Assembly: GCA_027604505.1 (NCBI GenBank)
Contig: JADIIX010000280.1
Location: 1-16,216 of the forward strand
Source of the DNA: Gonapodya sp. JEL0774
Taxonomy: Eukaryota; Monoblepharomycota; Monoblepharidomycetes; Monoblepharidales; Gonapodyaceae
Direction: 5' to 3'
Length of the DNA stretch: 16,216 bases
The notes beneath the pieces are model-generated. The model did not search any database. It saw nothing but the letters and a program-made list of their open reading frames with translations, and was not told the DNA's origin. Within the stretch, counting starts at the first letter, position 1. Every line of letters starts with the position of its first letter. Both the position numbers and the translations under genes were made by a program. Of the stretch, positions 1-8,784 are shown piece by piece.

Positions 1-31
1 TTTCACCGGTTTGAGATTTTCAGGTACTTAC

Positions 32-380
32 GTATCGAAAAAGTTGACACCGTGCTTCCATGCTTCTTCAATACATTGTGTGGCGACGTCTACACGAGGA
101 ATTCATTGGAATCCGACGAGAGTTGAACACGCCAAGAACTCTGAATTCAAAGCTTACCATCGCCGACTTGTTTACCGTATGTGACCCTACATCAACATGA
201 TCGACGGTTTTATGTCAATGGCAAGACGATAGGACATGAAACGGGGAAGGGAAAATGATGGAAGAGTCGAATGTCGGATCTGCTTCCGAAACCAGACGGA
301 ACATCGATCGCAACATACCATCCGCCCAGGGAGAGTGCACTAACGCGAACTCCAGCTTTACCGAGTCTACGGTATTCCAT
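32..380 (-). CDS. Aldo/keto reductase, Kv-beta-like (5' part, runs off window)
   Basis: Partial gene, exons 380-319, 186-158 and 89-32, then a donor (GTAAGT at 31) leading out of the window. The spliced product begins MEYRRLGKAGVRVSALSLGG, continues WVTYGKQVGDD and ends GVNFFDT. This is the N-terminal strand and cofactor region of (beta/alpha)8-barrel NAD(P)H aldo/keto reductases, closest in pattern to the AKR6/voltage-gated K+ channel beta group (GGWVTYG.QV.D, then G.NFFDTAE in the family; the catalytic Asp is the D of FFDT). Junction phases are 2, 1 and 2, and all agree. I start at the ATG at 380 because the frame upstream has no ATG, only a GTG at 464. The middle exon is only 29 nt. The likely role is a cytosolic oxidoreductase; the substrate cannot be told. 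The catalytic Tyr/Lys lie outside the window. Confidence 0.88.
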
Positions 381-496
381 TGGTAGTGATGATGCGGTTT
401 GCAAAGAAGGTTTCCAAACAGGGCCGTTTATTGAGCCAAGCACGTCGTCCACTTTCGAAATCACGTCATAATGGCCGAAAATATTAAGTTTCCTTT
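381..496 (-). promoter_or_regulatory. Upstream spacer of the aldo/keto reductase gene
   Basis: Only 116 nt separate the stop of the membrane-protein gene (497) from the reductase ATG (380), both read leftward. This spacer must hold the 3' end of one gene and the promoter and leader of the other. No clear TATA box was recognised. A GTG-initiated open frame (464 to 381) is continuous with the reductase, so a 5' exon or longer N-terminus is possible but has no ATG. Confidence 0.35.
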
Positions 497-1522
497 TTAT
501 TGTTTGAAATCGACAGCATTTGATTTTTCAACTTCAGGCTCAACTTTGCCTGCTGCAACTGCTTTCGCTTTCCCCAGGGGCATTGATCCCGTTCCCCCCG
601 CTTCCCTCTTCGCCTCCACCCACTTCCGCTTCACCTTCTCATACACGCATCGCTCCAGCGTGGTAGTGAGCCAGAAGTACGCGAATATAGCTATGACTCC
701 GAATGTCATAACGGAATAGAAGAGAACGTGGTTGTCGTACAAACCGCCGAGGACAAATGCTCCGTTGGCCAGCATGAGAATGATTCCGAGTCCACAGAGA
801 AGGAAGGGTGTATCACAAAGGTACCAATACTTGCTGATAAACCAACAGGCGTCGTCTGGGCCGAGGGTGTTGAGCTGCCGCATGGAACGATGTCTGCGGG
901 TCACCGAATACCAATACACATGCTGCGAGTAACACACAAATGGTAGAGTACTCACTTCACCATACAATGTTGCGCTCCATAATGTGGCGCTCAAGCAAAG
1001 CAAGAACGACATCACGACAAGTCCTCCACAGAGTGCCTTGCGGTCGATACCAAAGACGGTGGTCGCCAAAGAAGGATCGAAGCTGACTCCACTATTCGAT
1101 ACGAGATACTTCATGATATGGTGTAACGTAGTGTGTGAGGTTGGGCGAGAGGAAAGTTCATGAATCACGTTTCGGAGTAGTGCTCTGTCGACACGATATA
1201 ACGCTTCCCCGCAATGGGAACTTATCACTCACCGTGAATCCCGAAGTAAGACCAGCAACAGAGCACACTAGCTGCCAGTACTACGTGGACGGGTGTCCAG
1301 AAGATTTCATGGTGGGTTGGTCGCGTTTGTTCTCACTCATCAAATTTGGCGCGTACATTTTTGCATCTTTCCGAGAGCTCTGGACCGTCCAATGTATCAG
1401 CGAGCATGCGCCACTCGTAGAACATCGTTTTAGTTTTGTGTGATCTCCGAGTACATACCGTCTTGTGCCCGAGCGCAAAACTGACGCTCCCGCCAGAGTG
1501 GAGCGGCAGGTGACCAGTACAT
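497..1522 (-). CDS. Predicted four-span membrane protein, family unknown
   Basis: Four exons: 1522-1459, 1331-1233, 1182-956 and 874-497 (768 nt, 255 aa). Phases match at all three junctions. Exon 1 encodes MYWSPAAPLWRERQF. Four hydrophobic stretches follow: one after EIFWTPVH (exon 2), one at CGGLVVMSFLLCLSAT (exon 3), then TPFLLCGLGIILML and VLFYSVMTFGVIAIFAYF (exon 4). The C-terminus is a charged tail rich in Lys, Glu and Ala (starts near KVKRKWVEAKREA), probably cytosolic. The core LNTLGPDDACWFISKYWY lies just before span 3 and looks like the most constrained part. I do not recognise the family. The third intron is ambiguous: 955-875 (81 nt) or 955-923 (33 nt, adding 16 aa); I prefer 81 nt because it fits intron sizes elsewhere in the window. 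The exon 2 acceptor (gtgag at 1332) is weak, so the N-terminus is the least certain part. Confidence 0.7.
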
Positions 1523-2345
1523 CGATGATGATGAAACTCCTGTACTCAAGTATATTCACGAACACCCGACGTACACAATCCGATGGTTCAGCTTTCATTC
1601 AACGCAGTTAAACTCCGGCTTTGCATATTCGGAATATATGCGGCCCGTTTGTTGATTTTCCGTATAGATATTTGAGCCTCCGCGACACTGAGAACCGCAT
1701 GCACTCTATGACAAAATTGATTTTCAATGGATATGTGATATGTTTTCGTGACGCGGCATCCCGGGGGAAGGCGCTACGACATGTTTCCGTTCAAGGTGAG
1801 GGAGACGGTCATGTTCTTTACCCTTGCGGCGATGGACGAGTGTAAACAGTATTAGCGTTCCTTGTCCAGTTGAAATCTCACGTCATTTCCATTGTAAGGT
1901 GGTCCAATCTTATGTAATACAATTGAATGGACGGTTGGTTCAGAGACATCGGTTCTCGGATACGCGGGAAATCGATTCACACCAATGAAGTGATTCATGC
2001 AACCGTCCATACCATAAACGCATTTCATGACCAGGGTCTTTGAGTATTTTCGGGGATTGTTACGAAGGGGGGAATGGGCAACCCATTTGACCATATTGGG
2101 CAAGATTTGAAAAGGGCTGCCGCATTATCCCCAAAAGCGTCTTCAAACTTTGCTTTGACCGCTTTCAGTCATTCAAGAGAACAAGTTCAACGCAAAGTGT
2201 CGCGCAGATTCTCAATTTTCATTCTTCTTTCTATTGAAAACCGTAAGCTCCGCGTTCCTCTCCCTCGGGCGGCCGGCTCGGATTCGTTCCTCCTCACTTG
2301 ACAATCACCCCGACAGCTGTCGCCCTTTGAAAGCTCCTCGGTGGA
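1523..2345. other. Divergent intergenic region
   Basis: About 820 nt between the start of the leftward membrane-protein gene and the rightward proline-rich gene. It must contain both promoters. Short open frames exist on each strand (near 1621-1845 and 1852-2103), but neither gives a recognisable protein or fits splice signals. I see no tRNA, repeat or mobile element here. Confidence 0.5.
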
Positions 2346-3893
2346 ATGCTCAGCCCTACTTCTGACGACACCGGCAACATGCGCGGACAGCACATCGAAG
2401 TCGTAGAGTCCCTGGTCCGTCTGGCTGGGGACATCGGCGTCTCGAACTGGGACGAAGTTCGCGCGGCGCTGGATTCGGTCAAGGTAGCTGCCGGGACACG
2501 TCGCTTCGAAGAGAGAGCGAGAACAGTAGAAATTCAACTACGCGACCTTGCTGCAAGAGGTGTAGCGCAGGATCGCGGAGCCGAAAACAGAAATCAAACG
2601 GTGAGCGTTTGATGACAGTCACCAGGCATCTTGCCATGATCCAAAGTACTGGTTCAGCGGAAATGAAATTTTTGAGGCCAATTTTATTCAATGATCTATT
2701 TTTCCCAGAGCTCCGAGAAGCCCTCGGCGACTTCTCCCGTGCTAGAGTCTCGCCCGCCTCTCATAGCCAGACGCTCCATGTCTCTATCGGGACTCGCTCA
2801 CGTGAGCACTGGGGGGTCTGCACGCCCTGCTCTCCCTCGCATCGAGATTCCTGTGCCTGGTTCTCAGAATACAACTCAAGACCGACCAGAACTGACAACA
2901 CCTACCAATGCGTATCCAGAGCCCTCTGCACTACAACTGGTCACTCCGGTCCTTCAGCGCATCCCAGATCGCACTTCGCTGCCTCCCCTCCCGCCACGTG
3001 GACGAGGGCCTCGCTCTCGAGAGTTATCTCCTCCCCGATACCTGGCAGAGCCGGTGATTCGCAATCGCAACAACAATCGCAGCAACGACCAAGTCCACGT
3101 TCGAGAGTATGCAGCAATTCCCCCACTTCCTACTTTCGAAGGGACTTCAACCTCTGCGAGCAACGAATCTCGACCTCAAAGTCACCCTCACTTGGCAAAT
3201 CATCCACCTCTCCCGGTTCTACCCACGCTACCTCAGCATCAACCAGTCCTACCAGGGTCTCTCCTACAACTCCAAGCTCATGAAGCCGCCAACATGCAGT
3301 CTCGCCTTCCGAGCGGGTTTCGCCTCGTCCGTGTTGGCACTGGAGCCAGCGGGTCACTCTCTGGTTGGCCACCATTGTCTCCCATATGGGCAACTGAACA
3401 GGACAGCAACGACTCAAACGTGTACCCGTACGCGTCTCTCTGGGGTCCTTCGCGGTCAACTTCCCTTCCGTCTGGCTTGCACCAGATCAGGGGAAGGTCC
3501 CCTGGTCCCGCACCTTCAAGCACCCCAAACAATGTGAACGGGTCAAGTCAAACTGCGCAGCAAATTCACGCAACCCTGTCAACTAATACGGTCCAGCACC
3601 GGCTTTTGAGCTCAACTCCTCCGATGGCTCCCGCGGCGGAATCGGATTCCGAATACGAGGACGATGAGCTCGGTGGTTCCAGTAACACCAGTCGCTCAAA
3701 CGGGAGCAGAGTCGCAAGACGATCTAGGTCACGTGGACGTGTCGACCCTCTCGCGGCTGGAAGGGCGCATAGGGCTCAGGGATCATCTGACACGGGGAGC
3801 GAAGGTGTGTCCCGGCAACTCCTCAACGGATTCTCTGGGATGCGGCCGCTGTTTCCGAGGATGCGCGGTGGGCATTTGCAAAGCGATATTTAG
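2346..3893 (+). CDS. Disordered proline/serine-rich protein with SH3- and WW-ligand motifs
   Basis: Two exons, 2346-2600 and 2709-3893, phase 0 junction (RNQT | SSEK), 479 aa. The 108-nt intron starts GTGAGC and ends in a pyrimidine-rich tract plus CAG. ATG 2346 is the first in frame after a TGA at 2328. Residues about 15-80 form a charged, probably helical segment (HIEVVESLVRLAGDIGVSNW, then WDEVRAALDSV). The remainder is low-complexity, rich in Pro, Ser, Asn, Gln and Arg. It holds PPLPPR, a class II SH3 ligand pattern (PxxPxR), SPPRYL with a PPxY WW ligand, several PPLP runs, an acidic CK2-type patch (ESDSEYEDDELGG) and an Arg/Ser-rich stretch (RRSRSRGR). No enzyme motif was found. A scaffold or regulatory role is inference. 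It converges on the SH3-containing receptor gene. Confidence 0.72.
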
Positions 3894-4323
3894 AGACAAG
3901 GGCGATGGACTTCGCTCCGGCGACTGTGAAATCTTTTGAAAGGGCGGCGAAGTAGTGTTCTTGTCCGGTGCGACACTCTGGTTCTCAGAGATCCTTTGAA
4001 TAGCTTCGGATGGTATACTTTTAGGGATGCTATTTTTGACGCATTCGTACTGGTACTAGAAATTTTCTATTTGCGAGGTATCTTGGTTTGTGTTAGATTT
4101 GTACTCCCCGAGACTTTTGCCTTGTTCCCTCTTCCCCCTTCCACAATCCATACCAAGAGGAACATTTGTAGTACAATGAAGTGATTACTTTTGCCAAAGA
4201 TTTTACTTAATTCCCATTCGTGATTCAATGCGCTAACTCTGCCTCTACCTATTAATGACGCAAAGGTTCATCACCACCACCACTTTCAAAGTGGAGGATA
4301 CAAATAAGCGACTAGAACTATAA
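3894..4323. other. Convergent 3' intergenic region
   Basis: 430 nt between the stops of two convergent genes, holding both 3' untranslated regions. It is more AT-rich than the flanking coding DNA. No canonical AATAAA was spotted on either strand. A short perfect-armed palindrome sits at 4280-4294. No further coding potential is supported. Confidence 0.45.
4280..4294. repeat. Short palindrome in convergent 3' region
   Basis: CCACTTTCAAAGTGG has 7-bp perfect arms around one central base, immediately after a run of CAC triplets and about 30 nt from the receptor gene stop. It could be a 3'-end or protein-binding element, or chance. Confidence 0.4.
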
Positions 4324-7300
4324 TTAATGTGAAGATTCTCCACTTGTCAGCACGCCTGACAGCTTCTCATATGCTTGGGCAGTGAGAAGCCCTTGCTTGA
4401 GCAGCTCATCTAGAGTTTTCATCGGAACTAAGTAGACGAACGGAACATCGAAATTAGCAACCGACCAACGTGAACGGTTGCACATGTGGCACGAATACGT
4501 ACTCTGAATGCTTCGAATCGGCTCTTTGACAGTCCCTTGGGTTTGCAAAGTCGTGCCTATCCGAACGCTTTCTCTTCTGTCAGGTATTGATGAACCCAGA
4601 AGACTTTCTGCTTTGGTGTTTGGTCGGCTCGCACTCGACAGGATACTCGCTGGACGGCCTATGGTACTGTTTCTGTGCACTGCGATCTGAGCTGCGGGTG
4701 GTCGATCGGCGGTATGCGCTGTCCCTGGAGAGTTCAATGGCGGCTGTGATGCTTGGCTTGTTGTGGGGAACAAAGCCGTCGGGGTGCGCTCAGCAGGTAT
4801 TTCGGAGATTTCGCCACCGAAGCCTCCAGACGGAGAAGTCACGTTTGTGGCGTCATTCAAGATCCCCATCATACTTGAGGTGACCGTACGACCAGGTATG
4901 GTCACTGTCGGAGAGGCTCGTGTTCCCGCAGGTGTAGTTTCGCCTTCTACCTGTTTTGGGGAGCCCTCCCGATATCCCCGAACGTCAAACCAAACCGAGG
5001 TAGGTCCCTGCGTCGCATCCATCACTGCTCGAGCGGTGGGTTCGTTCTGGACGTTCAGATTTGTTCCATCTTCTACAGGCATGAGTGTGTCGACTGGAAC
5101 CATGCCCTTGTCGGTTGTATTGATGTTGATGGCTTCCGACCACCCATCTTCGAAAATGCGCTCTATGTAGAACACACGTCCACGTTCAACCACGAGCTCA
5201 TCCACATGTTGCGGGAAATAGTCTGATCTGCAAAGTGAAGACAAAGGTAAGCCAATAAGATCCTGCCAAACCAATTGGAAACCCGAAAACACCCACATGC
5301 CGATAAATACCCGATTGACGTACACACCCATGCCTGATCCAGCAACACCACCATAGTACACAAACGCAGGATGAGGTCCCGATCTGCTGATGTCGTTCAG
5401 AACCTGTCCATCGACAAATTGATCGTGCGTAGGAACAGCAAACTCCGGGATCTGAGTCATCACACGGAGATTCGAGGTCGGTTGATCTCTTAATCCAATG
5501 GCAGATACGTTTGCAAATTCACTATGCGCAAAGCTCTCTTCTGTTCCATATGAGCTTCGCGGTGCAACTCCATATTGGTGGGATATAGGGAGCATAGTAG
5601 TTCCCGTTATAGACTCTTCCGTCTCATTGAATCCGATGGAGCTTGGATACTTCAATAAGCCTTTCTTCGAGTTGAGTTCGAAAGCTTCATTCGCGAGGAG
5701 GTTCTGTTGCGATCCTGGTGTAAGGTGCTCAATAGTCCTAACATGTGTTGCATCAACACTCTGACGCCGACGATAGAGTACTATGCCAGTAATAGCAGCG
5801 AGAAGTACAGCTCCACCAGCTCCTGCAGCGGCGTAAATTATGATGGGTCGTGCGGAGCTCGAGCTCTCAGAGGTACTGGAGTCTCTGAAGTAAGTCAATA
5901 CGGAAATCATTGGTCGCAAGTCCACATCCTCCCACACACAGATACCCACGTAACACTCCAACTTCCCGATGAGCATGTTCCAAGGCCAACAACCGCTCCC
6001 ACTCCATCCCCAGTCAACGGTGTGAGGCAGCTCCCGAAACGACCATTCACGATGTTGGATCCAGATCCAGTAACGGATACTACCTGCCAAGCTTGGGCAT
6101 CTCCACTGGAGTCTTGTCGCTTGTTGATGGCAGCGGTGCTGGATTGTCCGCACGTTGTCAACAACACCGTTCCGCTGCTGAACCCCGTCAAACACGATCC
6201 GTCATTGACAAGCTGAAACCCAGCAGCACAGGTCGAACTACCGTCTGAGCACTTCTGCCGATATTTCTGTACAGCGCTGCCGGCGAGACGGCAGGCCGTT
6301 TCGTTACATTTCAAAAAGGTCTGACTTGCTCCTCCGTACGTGAGATAGAATGGATTAGGATACAAAGTGCTACCCTGCGTAGACGCTGAAGTCGATGAGG
6401 TCACTTGAGATACGGTCCCTGAGCTTGCCGAACTTGAGTTCGATCCAGTGGTTGTGGTTTTCTTGGCGGACTTCGTGGTTGAAGATTTGATTGTGGATGT
6501 GAGCGTAAACGGGCACTTGTCGAGACATCCGTACGTTGTTCCGCAGTCAATGAATCCAGCCTTCACACGATGAGATAACATATCGCTCAGAAGATCCTTA
6601 TTGGAAAAACACTAGCATGTCAGCAGAACCTACCGCACAGCCCAGAACACAACCACCATTGACACAAGCCCACGTCTTATTACTCCCAGCTGGTAAGCTT
6701 CCGCTGCACGTAAATCCACAAGTCCCACAATTTGCGGTATCGTTTTGGAGGTTGGTGCAAACACCGGAACAAATTGGAAGGAACTGAGGGCAGTTTTGAA
6801 CGCACTTCCCAGAGATGCAGTTTGCAAATCCGCCCGTTGGAGCATCACAAAAGCGAGAACAAGCACCACACTTATAGAATAAGTAGCGAATGTTGATGAA
6901 TCGATCCGATTGACAATGCGCTCACGAATTTTTTTGGACTCACATTATTGGCATCTGTCGTCAAGTTCACACACTGCGTTCCACACCTGGTTTGCGCACA
7001 TCCACCAACCTCCGCGCAGATTCCAGCCTGGCAGACGGCCGTTCCACCATACTGGGCCTGACACACGGTCCCACATTTGCCGCAGTTGTTCACATCACTA
7101 GAGAGATCATTGCATCGGTACGAAGCACAAAGTGTGGTGTTGGTTGAGCACTGCGCGGTGCACACGCCGTTAGAGCAGACAGTGGTACCCAAGGCAGTGG
7201 AAGGGCATGTTCCTGAGCACTGGCCGCACTATCCGCGTCATTCCGTGAGATGTGACGAAATATAAGGAGGGTCAAAAGCTGCGCTCACTACTGCCTCCAG

Positions 7301-8626
7301 CCACACCTACGTTGCTGGCATCCGTTTGAGTATTGACACATGTTCCGTTGCAAGAAGTCAGACCACTTGTGCACGTTGCTTGAAACCAATGGAAGGAAGT
7401 CGATAATGCAAGCTCAAAATCAAGTCCATCGGATCATACACACGAGTGATGGTGCATGTGCCTGCGGAGCAGGTGCCGGCGCAGTTGGATGCGCACTTTC
7501 CGCACTTCAGTCGAAAGTGATGGAACGGGAAATTTTCGAAAACCCCGTCGACATATTCACAATGGCGAAGGTTACTCACATTCCCCGTATCCGTTGCCAA
7601 GTCTACACATCCCGTGGAGCAACATGTCCTCCTGTTGTTGCATATTCGAATACTGACCGAATAGCTTCAACGAATAATGAGCAACTACTCACCCACTTGC
7701 ACAATACGTGGACGTTGATCCAACAACGCAGCATGTTGTACCCGATGGTATGCACGCACTGCCACATATTTGTTCGGAGGACGTGCAATTCGGTGTCGTA
7801 GCTGCTTGACGTGGCACGAGAGAGTAATGGTGCATGGAAGGACGGAAAAGATAGGATGCAGGAATTTCGGTGTAAGACCGGGTTCGCTTATCAACGGGAA
7901 TGTCGACAAATTCGAGATCTTGGTTTTCATTGGATGATCTTGGCTTGGATGCGATTAAGTCAGAGCGGTGGAGGGCAACAGCGGGAACTATTGCGGGAGT
8001 AGAAACTACACCACCGATTGAATTTGAGGGCATTGTCGAACAGAGCGACTTGTGGAAGACACCTACTCGTAATCATGAGAACGAAAATTAACACCACTAC
8101 GTTGTTGAGTTTGGTAATGTTTCTTCCAGTACGGGATTGTCCGCAAATGAGCCTCTGACTAACACTCGAACTCGCTGCAACTCCAGAGCCATTGAGCGTC
8201 CGATGCTCGACGGAGCATTGGGATTTCATTGATGGTTCTGGCGTCCTCGAGGTTGAAGTCGAGATGATCCGGTCGGAAAGGTAGTTTGCGCGTTCACCCC
8301 GATCAGGATCCACCGGCCCGTAAGTCATCGTCTGCGATCTTGTACGTAACATCACGCGACGGTCCACGTCCTTAGCCGAGGCTTGGTCGTCTCCTCTGGA
8401 AGAATCAAGCGCGACTAATTCGTTGAATGCAACAGAGCGCTCCCAAGGAACTCGGGGCTCGATGCGGTGGCCAGAAAGTCCACCTTCGCAAAGTCAAGTA
8501 TTCCGATTGCACGTTCTCGTCGAGGATTGGTATTCACGTGGAGGCGTGGAACGGGCTCTTGTGGGTGGTGGTACCGGATGGTGCCCCTGCGGCAGGGGAA
8601 GGTGGTTGTTCGCCTAGGAGATCCAT
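4324..8626 (-). CDS. Receptor-like surface protein: Stig1-like repeats, ricin-B-like segment, two membrane spans, SH3
   Basis: Eleven exons: 8626-8538, 8395-8067, 8005-7693, 7631-7580, 7504-7444, 7378-7311, 7228-6944, 6870-6634, 6560-5950, 5884-5324 and 5227-4324 (3510 nt, 1169 aa, all phases consistent). The start has a good context (AAGAATGG). Residues 1-128 are hydrophilic and probably cytosolic. Span 1 is about 129-151 (VVVLIFVLMITISTPAIV), created only when exons 2 and 3 are joined. About 211-494 is cysteine-rich, with five units of the form C-x2-L-x2-D-x2-NCG-x-C like plant Stig1. About 497-548 is a Ser/Thr-rich, probably O-glycosylated stalk. About 594-682 resembles a ricin-B trefoil (GSCLTG, AQAWQVV, GSCLTPL, LGTC, GSW). 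Span 2 is about 696-719, followed by RRR. The SH3 core is about 870-917 (SDYFPQHVDEL, DGWSEA, GMVPVDTL). A disordered tail ends with a CHMC motif. Topology in-out-in fits. Exon 10 could instead end at 5360, 12 residues shorter. The role is probably surface sensing or adhesion linked to an SH3 partner (inference). Confidence 0.82.
6513..7790 (-). repeat. Cysteine-rich Stig1-like repeat array (coding)
   Basis: Tandem protein repeats spread over exons 3-9 of the receptor-like gene. Landmarks are CVDLATDTGNCGKC, CVNTQTDASNCGQC, CNDLSSDVNNCGKCG, CVNLTTDANNCGACSRFC and CTNLQNDTANCGTCG. Each unit is about 40-50 residues and extracellular by the predicted topology. In units 1, 2 and 4 a phase-0 intron lies exactly between the Asn and Cys of NCG. 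Units 3 and 5 have no intron there. Confidence 0.8.
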
Positions 8627-8784
8627 TCTTGTCGGGCTAAAGCACATCCTAAACATCATCGACTGAGGATATATCGATCTCGATACAGTTATGAACTATC
8701 ACTATTTTGCCCATGGGTCGAGACATAAAATTTGTCCCTGATCACAGTCCGACAGAACAATGATGAGATACAGCTCTGGAATTC
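8627..8784 (-). promoter_or_regulatory. Upstream region of the receptor-like gene
   Basis: 158 nt between the stop of the upstream leftward gene (8785) and the receptor start (8626). It contains an ATATAT stretch at 8669-8674, about 43-48 nt before the ATG, as a TATA-like candidate. No other motif is supported. Confidence 0.3.

Noticed and set aside
381-464. N-terminal extension of the aldo/keto reductase from a GTG at 464
   Set aside because: GTG is not a normal fungal nuclear start, and the family sequence begins at the ATG at 380.
1281-1340. Frameshift joining MSENKRDQPT to HHEIFW in the membrane-protein gene
   Set aside because: A splice from 1459 to 1331 gives the same downstream frame with matching phase, so no sequence error is needed.
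1621-2103. Small genes in the divergent intergenic region
   Set aside because: The frames are short (about 75-83 codons), unrelated to known families and of noncoding composition.
2609-3283. 224-codon + strand frame overlapping the proline-rich gene
   Set aside because: It begins in the intron and runs in a different frame of the same exon. The chosen frame has a clean phase-0 splice, a longer opening and coherent composition.
7689-8033. Receptor gene starting at the ATG near 8024 as a separate secreted protein
   Set aside because: That frame has no convincing signal peptide, whereas splicing exon 2 to 8005 creates a full-length hydrophobic span and keeps phase.
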